A stretch of DNA of 15,569 nt, from the NCBI GenBank assembly GCA_027943245.1, contig JANDJZ010001777.1, positions 1 through 15,569 of the forward strand, written 5' to 3'. The position numbers were made by a program, and so were the translations under genes. This DNA is from Acanthamoeba sp. SK_2022b. Lineage: Eukaryota; Discosea; Longamoebia; Acanthamoebidae. Under the pieces are notes generated by a model. It was not told where the DNA came from, searched no databases, and saw only the letters and a program-made list of their open reading frames with translations. Position 1 is the first letter of the stretch, and each line of letters opens with the position of its first letter. Below, in pieces: positions 7,405-14,779 of the stretch.

Positions 7405-8214
7405 TTGCGCGCACTGCTGAGTGCGGCAATCCTGTCGCGCAGCACGTTCTACTACCAGGCCAAGGTGCTGCGGTCTGGCGACAGATACGCCAGCTTGAAG
7501 ACAAGCATCAGGGCAATCTATGAGAGCCACAAAGGCCGCTACGGCTATCGGCGCATCACTGCCCAGCTTCGTCAAGCAGGCCAGGCTGTGAACCACAAGA
7601 CCGTGCAGCGGCTGATGAACAGCCTTGCCCTGAAGTCACTGGTTCGGCCAAAGAAGTACCGTTCCTACCGAGGCGAGTGCGCCTCATCGCCCAACTTGCT
7701 CGATCGCCAGTTCGGTGCAGGGCGACCGAACGAGAAGTGGGTGACCGATGTGACCGAATTCAATGTCCGAGGCAACAAGCTGTACCTGTCGCCGATCATG
7801 GACCTCTACAACGGGGAGATCGTGGCCTACGAGATGCAGGAGCGCCCTGTGTACTCGCTCGTAGGGAACATGCTCAGGAAGGCGTTGCGCAAACTGAAGA
7901 CCCACGGCGATGCGCCACTCTTGCACTCCGACCAGGGGTGGCAGTACCAAATGTCCCACTATCGAGAGCAGCTCCACGAGCACGGCTTGACGCAAAGCAT
8001 GTCCCGCAAAGGCAACTGCCTGGACAACGCGGCCATGGAAAGCTTCTTCGGCACGCTGAAATCGGAATTCTTCTACCTGAACAAGTTCGCAAGCGTTCAG
8101 GAGTTGCAGCGCGGCCTGCGCCGCTACATTCATTACTACAACCACCAACGCATCAAGCTCAAACTAAAAGGCCTGAGCCCGGTGCAGTACCGAACTCAGG
8201 CCTTGAGCCGCTAG
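7405..8214 (+). CDS. IS3-family OrfB transposase catalytic domain
   Basis: The frame yields 269 aa from a TTG at 7405, but it is open back to the slippery site at 7318, and the functional protein is most likely the OrfAB fusion. The N-terminal part has the family motif STFYYQAK and an HTH_21-like segment (YESHKGRYGYRRITAQLRQA). The rve core has D115 (WVTDVTEF), D176 (LLHSDQGWQYQ) and E212 (NAAMESFFGTLK), with 35 residues between the second Asp and the Glu, which is the DD(35)E signature. The stop is TAG at 8212-8214, before the right terminal repeat. No damage is visible. Confidence 0.93.
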   Translation: MRALLSAAILSRSTFYYQAKVLRSGDRYASLKTSIRAIYESHKGRYGYRRITAQLRQAGQAVNHKTVQRLMNSLALKSLVRPKKYRSYRGECASSPNLLDRQFGAGRPNEKWVTDVTEFNVRGNKLYLSPIMDLYNGEIVAYEMQERPVYSLVGNMLRKALRKLKTHGDAPLLHSDQGWQYQMSHYREQLHEHGLTQSMSRKGNCLDNAAMESFFGTLKSEFFYLNKFASVQELQRGLRRYIHYYNHQRIKLKLKGLSPVQYRTQALSR

Positions 8215-8248
8215 CTTCCAACCGTCCAACTTCTTGGGGTCAGTTCAC

Positions 8249-8270
8249 TGCGGGCCTTTCCTTTGTCCGG
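8249..8270. terminator. Right half of the split bidirectional terminator
   Basis: TGCGGGCCTT (8249-8258) is the exact complement of AAGGCCCGCA at 6786-6795 and is followed by TTCCTTT. The stop of the minus-strand gene at 8275 lies just beyond, so the intact hairpin would have sat between two convergent genes. It is now separated from its partner arm by the IS3 element. Confidence 0.75.
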
Positions 8271-8274
8271 GCAT

Positions 8275-8553
8275 CTACAGGCGGCGCGCGGCGATCAGCA
8301 GGCGCTCGGCCAGCGTGGGCTTTGCAGCCAATCGTCCTGCCGTTCCCAATACACCGTCGCGGCCCGTGGCTGCGCGCGCTATCAGTGCCGTGCCCAGCGC
8401 ACCACTCACAAGGCGGCCCATGCCACTTTCCGCGCGCCGGGCATGGCGCAGCGCCAAGAGGCCGGCACCGAGCACAAGCCAATGCTCTCCCGTGAATCCC
8501 TTGCGAGAGTCATCCCACTTGCGCAGGTCCTGGATCTTTTCTGAAATCGCCAT
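8275..8553 (-). CDS. Small hypothetical protein with two hydrophobic segments (DUF2892/YgaP-like)
   Basis: The product is 92 aa from the ATG at 8553, with GGAG 6 nt upstream. The N-terminus MAISEKIQDLRKWDDSRKGF is charged. Two glycine/alanine/leucine-rich segments follow (EHWLVLGAGLLALRHARR and VSGALGTALIARAATGRDGV). This pattern recalls the short DUF2892/YgaP-type membrane module found alone or ahead of cyclase/dehydrase-like domains. The C-terminus is basic (LAERLLIAARRL). It is convergent with the large IPTL gene and would have shared its terminator before the IS3 insertion. A start codon with a good ribosome binding site and a clean stop argue for a real gene. The family assignment is tentative and the function unknown. 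Confidence 0.65.
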   Translation of the reverse strand: MAISEKIQDLRKWDDSRKGFTGEHWLVLGAGLLALRHARRAESGMGRLVSGALGTALIARAATGRDGVLGTAGRLAAKPTLAERLLIAARRL

Positions 8554-8664
8554 TCATTGCTCCTGTTGCTTCAGAGCTGTCATGGTGTGCCAGCAACAGG
8601 CTGCAGGCTGTCGGTCCCTGGGCAAGATTCCGGTGGCGAGAGTCCTACGGACGCGCAGCGAGGA

Positions 8665-8727
8665 CCGGCTCCAGCAATCCCGCTTGATGCGCTCCCACTG
8701 CGGCGCCTGCATGTGTTCCTTGCTCAT
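8665..8727 (-). pseudogene. Short remnant of a phage small-terminase-like gene (copy B)
   Basis: The ATG at 8727 opens MSKEHMQAPQWERIKRDCW, close to copy A at 4640 (MSTEYKQFPQWERIELDY). Both copies also share the DNA just upstream, with CCAAGCCTGCCA followed by CTTCGG or GCTTCGG. After about 20 codons copy B loses all resemblance, and the frame runs on without recognisable content to a stop at 8554. It is probably the 5' end of a prophage packaging gene joined to other DNA. It is too short for certainty. Confidence 0.4.
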
Positions 8728-8826
8728 CCTGCCGAAGGTGGCAGGCTTGGTAGGCACGACGTCGAGATTTACGCCAAGTGACCATCCGTGTTTCCACGTA
8801 TATCCAGATATTACTCTTGCCAAGCG

Positions 8827-8854
8827 TGATTTTGATAATAAATTATCAAAATCA
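8827..8854. repeat. Perfect 28-bp inverted repeat in AT-rich DNA
   Basis: Arms TGATTTTGATAAT (8827-8839) and ATTATCAAAATCA (8842-8854) are exact complements separated by AA. No GC-rich stem or long T-run follows, so it is not a standard terminator. It lies 118 bp upstream of the 79-aa ORF at 8972. A dyad operator for a dimeric regulator is one reading; an AT-rich cruciform is another. Confidence 0.7.
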
Positions 8855-8971
8855 ATTACTTTGTCAAATTTTGCATCAATTGAAATATCGAGCGGCTTTC
8901 ATAATAACATTTCATGCTCAAGAATTGGCATGGTGGCGCCAATAATAAATCACAGCACAGCGAGGCATAAA

Positions 8972-9211
8972 ATGATCGAAGGCGGATGGTGGAAAGCCTA
9001 TACAAAAAATGGCCGGTATATAGGAATAATCGAAGGAGATGAATTCATAGTCGGAAAAACGAGGATTTTATACAGAATAAGCAAAAACAAGCTGTATTCA
9101 ACAGAAGTACCGCCTTCACTTATAGCTGACATATCAGAAAAACAAGCAATTACAACCAATGGAGAAATTCTACTCAAATTCTCAAAAACAACCAGAGAGC
9201 GAAGGCTATAA
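8972..9211 (+). CDS. Small AT-rich protein, possible 4-fold beta-flower domain
   Basis: The product is 79 aa from the ATG at 8972, with GAGG 7 nt upstream (GAGGCATAAAATG). The sequence contains KNGRYIGIIEGDEFIVGKTR, then RISKNKLYSTEV and a later TNGEILLKF. These short strand-turn-strand units with NG turns resemble bacterial 4-fold beta-flower proteins; this comparison is from memory and tentative. Base composition is far more AT-rich than in neighbouring genes, suggesting acquisition. The frame is open upstream to 8234, but that part overlaps the minus-strand gene and remnant and does not look coding. An earlier in-frame ATG at 8930 is less well supported. Its stop overlaps the terminator of the convergent response-regulator pseudogene. 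Function unknown. Confidence 0.55.
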   Translation: MIEGGWWKAYTKNGRYIGIIEGDEFIVGKTRILYRISKNKLYSTEVPPSLIADISEKQAITTNGEILLKFSKTTRERRL

Positions 9212-9230
9212 AAAACTGGACCAAGTCCAG
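9210..9230 (-). terminator. Rho-independent terminator of the HD-GYP gene
   Basis: On the minus strand CTGGAC-TTG-GTCCAG forms a perfect 6-bp stem with a 3-nt loop, followed directly by six T. It starts 24 nt after the stop codon at 9254. The T-tract overlaps the stop of the convergent 79-aa gene. Confidence 0.75.
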
Positions 9231-9253
9231 ACCAAAATAATTACTCAATCCAA

Positions 9254-10564
9254 TCAAACAGCCGTCGCTACAGCACGAATTGGAAACTTTCGACCAAGAT
9301 CAACACGCAATTGCATTCTGCGTATCAACTCTGGCGTCAAAACTCGACCTGCTGTAAGCAAGACCAAGCCTTCCCTCGATACGAAGTCTTGAGCCAAAAT
9401 CATCCCTGGCCTCAGTTCCGAACAGGGGACATTAATTGGAGCCGGGTCGGGAGCAGGGGCCGCCTGAATCACAATTTGCAAGAAAGCATCCACAACCTCT
9501 GGATCAAATTGTGCTCCTCTACTATGCGAAATGAGCGTTCTTGCCTCTGCGCAAGTTAGCGGCTTACTGCTCAAATGCCCCACCATCAGGTCATCGTAAA
9601 AATCAGCAACCGCAATTATGCGAGCACCTATTGGAGTATCCTTCCCCTTTAGGCCATCAGGGTAACCTGCTCCATCGAATCGCTCATGGTGAGACCTGAC
9701 GAGAGTAGCGACAAGATGCGCATCATCTATCGACAGAAGCAGTTGCTCTCCCAAACTGCTATGGTTTCTATACTTATCCAGTTCCTCATGACTTAAACTT
9801 GGGACGGGCTTGCTTAACATCCCATCGGGAAGAGTAATATGAGCGATATCATGAATGAGCGCAGCGACAAAAGCATTCTGCTGCTCTGCTTCACTTAGCT
9901 GCATAATACTTGCGGTTCGGCGGGTTAGATCCGCAACGCGTCTTGAATGTCCGGCAAGTATCCCCCCTCGCCACTCAAGCAGATTTGAAAACATTCGGAT
10001 CGATGCGACGAAGCTTTTTTTAAGTTTCCTATGTGCCTCCAACAATTCGTCGTCATGCTCATGGGCAGTCAGCTCAACAGTTGCATTTAGTTCTGCCAAC
10101 TCCTTCGTCAGCGCGCTCTATTTTTTTGCTCTAGCCGAATATTCTCATAGCGTGTAATTTTTTGATCATTCAGTTGCTCAATGACAGCCAAAAATTGCTC
10201 ACTATTCCAAGGTTTGACTATGTGACGGTGCAAGCCCAGCAACCGACCAAGGCCTTTCGTAATTGCCACGGGACTGCATTCCGAAAGAAAAATCACGAAC
10301 AGATCAGGGGACTGCCCAACGAGATTTTCCAGCCACTGCCCACCATCACTTGTCAATTACACGCGTATTGCATATCAACAAGTCAATTCGTCCACCAGCA
10401 AACTCAGCCAACGCTTCCGGCGCACTTGCCGCCATTCGCGTATCATATCCAGCCTGACCGAGCAACAGGCCCAACCCTGAAAAATCTTCCACCTCGCAAT
10501 CAACCATCAATGCTTGCAACCGCGATTGCGGCGCGAGTGATTCTTGCCTCTCTCTAACATTCAT
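9254..10564 (-). pseudogene. REC/HD-GYP response regulator, broken by two frameshifts
   Basis: The start is the ATG at 10564, with GGAGG 8 nt upstream. Frame 1 encodes MNVRERQESLAPQSRLQALM and the first half of a receiver domain, ending at a stop at 10346. Frame 2 (from about 10350 to 10108) encodes the second half, including the conserved Lys in HIVKPWNSEQF. Frame 3 (9254 to about 10107) encodes an HD-GYP domain: GHSRRVADL, HDIAHITLPDGML, YRNHSSLGEQLL, SHHERFDGAGYP and ADFYDD, then a C-terminal PGMILAQDF...LTAGRVLTPE segment usual in this family. One extra base near 10350 and two in the GCGCGC run near 10110 explain the breaks. HD-GYP proteins hydrolyse cyclic di-GMP. Metal-binding His/Asp residues remain, but HDIGK is changed to HDIAH. 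In the receiver the phospho-acceptor Asp position reads Asn (LLICNTR). As read, no full-length protein can be made; sequencing error is an alternative. Confidence 0.8.
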
Positions 10565-10769
10565 TTGGCGTGCCTCCATTTGTCTTATTCGATGCATGGC
10601 CTCGCCAATATGCCATCGAAAAGCAATGTGCAGATAGAAATTCTTTACCAACACCAAATGAATGAAGATCAAATTTATCCGCTTCTCGCCACTCACTTAC
10701 ATCTAGCTACCATTACCCCAGTTTCGCGCAATGGATGAAATTTGCTCCAGGAAGAGCTCTCACTTGGAT

Positions 10770-11289
10770 TCAAGGCAGTCTTGTCGGCCACGCTTGAAGC
10801 CCGGCCGCGTAGGCGGGCACCCGCGTGCGCAGCAGCTTGAGCCTGGCGCGGTCCAGCACCTGCAGCGGCGCATCAATGCCGCGCGCGGCCGAAGCATGCA
10901 GGAAGACCTGGCGCAGCCACACCATGTCATTGAGCACGGCGGCGGGCTGGCGTCGTCTTCCGTGCGCCGCTGCTTGGTGTGGCCCATCAGATCCTGCACC
11001 GTGAGCTTGGCGGCCTGGAGGTCGGCCCGACCAGAGGCCTGCAGTCGCGCGATGCCGGCCTTTTTGCAACGGCCCCACTCAGTCACGTTTTTGACCGCAC
11101 TGACATAATCCCACCAGTAGCTCCCCCACTGAAATTTTCTTGTGCACGGCCTGGCGCCTGGCCAAAAGCGTGCTCCTGGTCCATCTCGTGCTCGCGCCTG
11201 CGCAGCCACTCATTGGCCAGCACTTTCCGACGTTAGGCCTGGCTTTCGCGGTGGACAAACGTGCCGTTCTCCATCAGCCGGATCTGTGC
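10770..11289 (-). pseudogene. Decayed site-specific (tyrosine recombinase-type) integrase, N-terminal part only
   Basis: Integrase-like segments appear in order on the minus strand but in different frames: AQIRLMENGTFVHRESQA (about 11289-11233), LANEWLRRREHEMDQEHAFG (about 11220-11160), YWWDYVSAVKNVTEWG to LTVQDLMGHTKQRRTEDDAS (about 11120-10945), and VLNDMVWLRQVFLHASAARG to LKLLRTRV (about 10945-10815). These match the arm-binding and core-binding parts of phage-type integrases. At least three frame breaks separate them. The C-terminal catalytic domain (Arg...His-x-x-Arg...Tyr) is absent, so it cannot be functional. It lies head-to-head with dusA, a position usual for integrases of dusA-inserted islands. 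Whether it belongs to that integrase subfamily cannot be told here. Confidence 0.6.
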
Positions 11290-11460
11290 GGTGCAGGCAA
11301 GCGAGCAAGCAAGCCGTGTGCGCGCTTGCGTGAAGTGATGGTTCCATCTGTTTTGCGACAGGTGAAGGATGTGGCAAAGCCAGCGAGAAAATCAGCAAAA
11401 ACGGGGTTGGATGGCGAAGAACCAGGCAACGACGCCAGAGCAAAAAACCCAATCAGATCA

Positions 11461-12471
11461 ATGACAAACGTAGAAAACCAAGCACCTGCCAGCATGTGGC
11501 GCATGTCCGTTGCACCCATGATGGACTGGACTGACAAGCACTGCCGCTACCTGCACCGACTGCTGAGCCGCCATACCCTGCTGTATACCGAGATGGTGAC
11601 CACGGGCGCACTGCTGCACGGTGATGTGCCACGGCATCTGCGGTTCGAGGCCGAGGAGCATCCGGTGGCGTTGCAGCTCGGCGGCAGCGAGCCGTCGGAT
11701 CTGGCGCAGGCTGCGCGGTTGGGAGCGCAGTGGGGATATGACGAGATCAATCTGAACTGCGGCTGCCCCAGCGAGCGGGTGCAGCGCGGTGCATTTGGCG
11801 CCTGCCTGATGAATGAGGCGCCGCTGGTGGCCGATTGCGTAAAGGCCATGGTGGATGTGGTGGACGTGCCTGTCACGGTGAAGCACCGCATCGGCATCGA
11901 CAAGGACGAGAGCTACGAATTCGTGCGCGACTTCGTGGGCACGGTGGCCGATGCGGGATGCCGCGTGTTCATCGTTCACGCACGCAATGCCTGGCTCAAA
12001 GGCTTGTCTCCCAAGGAAAACCGCGAGATCCCGCCGCTGCGCTACGAGATCGTGGCCCGGCTCAAGCAGGATTTTCCGCAGCTGACCATTGCCATCAATG
12101 GCGGCATCAAGGCCGACGCCACCGTGCAGGAGCTGCTGCAGCAGGTCGATGGCGTGATGGTGGGGCGTGAGGCCTATCACAACCCCTGGTGGCTGGCCTC
12201 GTGGGATGCGCTGTACTACGGCGATGCTGGCGTGGAGCACACGCGCGAGTCCATCGAGGAGCAGATGGTGGCCTACATGGAGCGAGAGGCGCGCACGCAC
12301 GGCACGCACTGGTATTCGATAGCCCGCCATATGTTGGGGTTGCGCAACGGGCTGGCAGGTGCGCGGCGCTGGCGCCAGGTGTGGAGCAACCACCAGTTCA
12401 AGCAATTGCCGCCTTCAGAGGTGATGCGGCTTGCGCGCACCAAACCGGCCGAAGCGGCGCTTGCCGCCTAG
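11461..12471 (+). CDS. dusA: tRNA-dihydrouridine(20/20a) synthase DusA
   Basis: The product is 336 aa. This FMN enzyme uses NADPH to reduce U20/U20a in the tRNA D-loop. The DusA-specific N-terminus SVAPMMDWTDKHCRYLHRLL (16-35) is followed by LLYTEMVTTGALLHG. ALQLGGSEP, INLNCGCPSERVQRGAFGAC with the catalytic Cys at residue 102, VKHRIGID, FIVHARNAWLKGLSPKENRE, INGGIKA and GVMVGREAY (flavin phosphate site) all match. The residue before GCPS is Cys where Val is common. The frame is open upstream to 11140, but no good ribosome binding site is seen before 11461; the ATG at 11494 is an alternative. About 30 bp after the stop a GCTGG/CCAGC hairpin (12503-12519) lacks a T-run. It is the first well-preserved conserved gene to the right of the decayed region. 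Confidence 0.93.
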   Translation: MTNVENQAPASMWRMSVAPMMDWTDKHCRYLHRLLSRHTLLYTEMVTTGALLHGDVPRHLRFEAEEHPVALQLGGSEPSDLAQAARLGAQWGYDEINLNCGCPSERVQRGAFGACLMNEAPLVADCVKAMVDVVDVPVTVKHRIGIDKDESYEFVRDFVGTVADAGCRVFIVHARNAWLKGLSPKENREIPPLRYEIVARLKQDFPQLTIAINGGIKADATVQELLQQVDGVMVGREAYHNPWWLASWDALYYGDAGVEHTRESIEEQMVAYMEREARTHGTHWYSIARHMLGLRNGLAGARRWRQVWSNHQFKQLPPSEVMRLARTKPAEAALAA

Positions 12472-12602
12472 CGCGCCGCACTGCATTGCAGGAATGCCGG
12501 GGGCTGGGCGGCCGCCAGCTTACAACCATCAGTCAAGCTATCACTTAAGCGACAGCATTAGAGGGGTTTTACTACCAATTTTCTTAGCGTGCTGCTGATA
12601 TA

Positions 12603-12613
12603 TTGCACTGCAA
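12603..12613. promoter_or_regulatory. Possible operator upstream of phaZ
   Basis: TTGCACTGCAA has 5-bp complementary arms around a single base, 25 bp before the phaZ start, next to CTGCTGATATA. PHA metabolism genes in several Proteobacteria are repressed by PhaR, which binds TGC-rich dyads. Assignment to PhaR is speculative. Confidence 0.2.
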
Positions 12614-12638
12614 CAAATCCAAACAACCCCTTGTATCC

Positions 12639-14012
12639 ATGCTCTATCAGCTCTACGAAATCCAGCGCGCCATGGTCGAGCCCTTTGCCGATTTCGCGCA
12701 GGCTGCAGCCAAGCTCTACAGCAACCCCCACTCGCTGCTGAGCCAGGGTCCGATGTCCCAGCGCATGGCCGCCGGGTTCGACCTGTTCTACCGCCTGGGC
12801 AAGGATTACGAAAAGCCCGAGTTCAACCTGCGCAGCGTCGATGTCGGCGGCGTGGACGTGACGATCCGCGAGCGGGTCGAAGTGGACAAGCCGTTTTGCG
12901 AGCTGCGCCGCTTCAAGCGCTTCTCCGACGACACCGAGACACTGCAGACCATGCTGAGCCAGCCCGTGGTGCTGATCGTGGCGCCGCTGTCGGGCCACTA
13001 CGCCACGCTGCTGCGCGATACGGTGCAAAGCATGCTGGGCGACCACAAGGTCTACATCACCGACTGGAAGAACGCCCGCCTGGTGCCGCTGGCCGATGGC
13101 GAGTTCCACCTCGACGACTACGTGAACTATGTGCAGGAGTTCATCCGCTACCTGCAGGGCAAGTACGGCCAGTGCCATGTGGTCAGCGTCTGCCAGCCCA
13201 CGGTGCCGGTGCTGGCTGCCGTGTCGCTGATGGCCAGCCGTGGCGAGACGCCTCCGCTGTCCATGACCATGATGGGCGGCCCCATCGATGCGCGCCGCTC
13301 GCCGACCTCGGTGAACAACCTGGCGCAGAACCGCAGCTTCGAGTGGTTCGAGAACAATGTGATCTACCGCGTGCCCGAAGGCTATCCGGGCGTGGGTCGC
13401 CGCGTCTACCCCGGCTTCCTGCAGTACTCGGGCTTCGTGGCCATGAACCCGGATCGCCACGCCAAGAGCCACTACGACTACTTCAAGGACCTGATCAAGG
13501 GTGACGACGCCAGCGCCGAGCACCACCGCAAGTTCTATGACGAGTACAACGCCGTGCTCGACATGGATGCCGACTACTACCTCGAGACCATCGCCGCGGT
13601 GTTCCAGGACTACAAGCTAGTCCATGGCACCTGGGAAGTGCGTTCGCCCGAGGACAAGGTTGAACTGGTGCGCCCGCAGGACATCAAGGGCAGCGCCCTG
13701 CTGACCATCGAGGGCGAGCTGGACGACATCTCCGGCTCCGGCCAGACGCGGGCTGCGCACGATCTGTGCACGGGCATTGCCGCGGATCAGCGCAGGCACC
13801 TTGAAGTGCCGGGCGCGGGACACTACGGGATTTTCAGCGGCCGCCGCTGGCGAGAGATCGTCTATCCGCAGGTGCGCGAGGTATCCAGCACCCACCAGCC
13901 CGAGAGCGCCACCGCCGCCAGCGCTGCAGGCCATGCCAGCAGCCTGAGCGATGACGCGCCAACGGCCGCCGAGCAGCCACGCAAGCGTGGCGCCAAGGTG
14001 CAGGCAGGCTGA
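12639..14012 (+). CDS. phaZ: Intracellular polyhydroxyalkanoate (PHB) depolymerase
   Basis: The product is 457 aa from the ATG at 12639 ([20 protein letters not shown]), the usual start of betaproteobacterial PhaZ. A 12-residue in-frame upstream extension is rejected. The enzyme hydrolyses stored amorphous PHB granules in the cytoplasm, so no signal peptide is expected and none is seen. It has an alpha/beta-hydrolase fold with Cys nucleophile C185 in [10 protein letters not shown], Asp at 362/363 in [13 protein letters not shown] and His at 395 in [10 protein letters not shown], the Cys-Asp-His triad of this class. Other conserved blocks are [20 protein letters not shown] and [13 protein letters not shown]. 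The C-terminal 45 residues are Ala/Ser/Thr-rich with a basic end ([11 protein letters not shown]), an extension of unclear role. No strong Shine-Dalgarno is visible. rnfB starts 23 bp downstream, suggesting one transcript. Confidence 0.93.
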   Translation: MLYQLYEIQRAMVEPFADFAQAAAKLYSNPHSLLSQGPMSQRMAAGFDLFYRLGKDYEKPEFNLRSVDVGGVDVTIRERVEVDKPFCELRRFKRFSDDTETLQTMLSQPVVLIVAPLSGHYATLLRDTVQSMLGDHKVYITDWKNARLVPLADGEFHLDDYVNYVQEFIRYLQGKYGQCHVVSVCQPTVPVLAAVSLMASRGETPPLSMTMMGGPIDARRSPTSVNNLAQNRSFEWFENNVIYRVPEGYPGVGRRVYPGFLQYSGFVAMNPDRHAKSHYDYFKDLIKGDDASAEHHRKFYDEYNAVLDMDADYYLETIAAVFQDYKLVHGTWEVRSPEDKVELVRPQDIKGSALLTIEGELDDISGSGQTRAAHDLCTGIAADQRRHLEVPGAGHYGIFSGRRWREIVYPQVREVSSTHQPESATAASAAGHASSLSDDAPTAAEQPRKRGAKVQAG

Positions 14013-14035
14013 TTCCCGAGCAAGCCCGCCACGCC

Positions 14036-14752
14036 ATGTCCTCCACCGCCATGCTCGCCCGCGACGATCTGGCAGCGCGCATAGACGCCGCGTTGCCGCA
14101 GACGCAGTGCACGCGTTGCGGCTACCCTGACTGCGCCAGCTACGCCCAGGCCGTGGCCTCGGGCGAGGCTGGCATCAACCAGTGCCCACCGGGCGGCGCT
14201 GCGGGCGTGGAGCGGCTGGCCGCATTGACGGGTCGGCCTATTGTTGCGCTGAGCGCCGAGCACGGCATGGAAGCCCCGCGCACCGTGGCCGTGATCGACG
14301 AGGCCTGGTGCATCGGTTGCACCCTGTGCATCAAGGCCTGCCCCACGGATGCCATCCTGGGGGCCAACAAGTTCATGCACACGGTGATCGCAGCCCACTG
14401 CACGGGATGCGAACTGTGCATTCCCGTGTGTCCGGTCGATTGCATCGAACTGCACAACGCCAGCGGCCCGGCCACAGGCTGGTCTGCCTGGAGCCCCCAG
14501 CAGGCCGAGCATGCGCGCCAGCGCTATGTGCTGCACCGCGAGCGTGAAGTGGAGCGCGAGCGTTTGAGTGCAAGCCGGGCAGCGACGCCTCTTGCGCAGG
14601 CAGAGCAGGCAGCAGCCGACGACGCCAGCCCTCAAGCACCCTGCCCCGCACCTCCCGTGGCCGAGAGCAAGCAGGCCACCATCGCCGCCATCCTGGCCCG
14701 CGCACGTGCCCAGCGCGCGGGCGGCGGTTCATCGCTGAACGCGTGCCAGTGA
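14036..14752 (+). CDS. rnfB: RnfB/RsxB-type iron-sulfur electron-transfer protein
   Basis: The product is 238 aa. The N-terminal Fe-S domain has the CTRCGYPDC motif with Cys at 25, 28, 33 and 50, the 4Fe-4S pattern of RnfB. Two ferredoxin motifs follow: [12 protein letters not shown] (Cys 92, 95, 98, 102) and [12 protein letters not shown] (Cys 122, 125, 128, 132), with an extra Cys in PVDCIEL. The N-terminal membrane anchor of canonical RnfB is missing, as is common for the stand-alone betaproteobacterial form. No rnfA/C/D/G/E neighbours are in the window, so an electron-transfer role outside a full Rnf complex is possible. The C-terminus is a charged helix ([14 protein letters not shown]) and a low-complexity Ala-rich tail. 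It lies 23 bp after phaZ and is convergent with the chemoreceptor gene 27 bp away. ATG at 14051 is an alternative start. Confidence 0.88.
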   Translation: MSSTAMLARDDLAARIDAALPQTQCTRCGYPDCASYAQAVASGEAGINQCPPGGAAGVERLAALTGRPIVALSAEHGMEAPRTVAVIDEAWCIGCTLCIKACPTDAILGANKFMHTVIAAHCTGCELCIPVCPVDCIELHNASGPATGWSAWSPQQAEHARQRYVLHREREVERERLSASRAATPLAQAEQAAADDASPQAPCPAPPVAESKQATIAAILARARAQRAGGGSSLNACQ

Positions 14753-14779
14753 AGCCCCACGCCAGGCGGCAGTCTGCCT

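Larger units (their letters stand above)
6800..8247 (+). mobile_element. IS3-family insertion sequence (IS150-like group), 1448 bp
   Basis: The left end begins TGAACTGCACCCCAAAAGTT at 6800. The right end, read inward from 8247, begins TGAACTGACCCCAAGAAGTT, giving imperfect inverted repeats of about 25 bp. A 3-bp target duplication CTG flanks the element (6797-6799 and 8248-8250), which is normal for IS3. Two overlapping frames, orfA and orfB, are joined by a -1 slippery run. The element appears complete, with transposase motifs intact, and could be active. Confidence 0.95.

Noticed and set aside
8234..8929. N-terminal part of a 325-codon plus-strand ORF ending at 9211
   Set aside because: It overlaps the better-supported minus-strand gene at 8275-8553 and the terminase remnant; only the last 79 codons have a ribosome binding site and coherent protein character.
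10760..11209. 149-codon minus-strand ORF as an intact gene
   Set aside because: Integrase similarity enters and leaves this frame; the C-terminal third is out of frame with the recognisable segment, so it is part of a pseudogene.
11458..12405. Long minus-strand ORF opposite dusA, and a similar one opposite phaZ at 12558-13526
   Set aside because: Both are shadows of strongly conserved plus-strand enzymes in GC-rich DNA; His/Ala/Val-rich with no recognisable domain.
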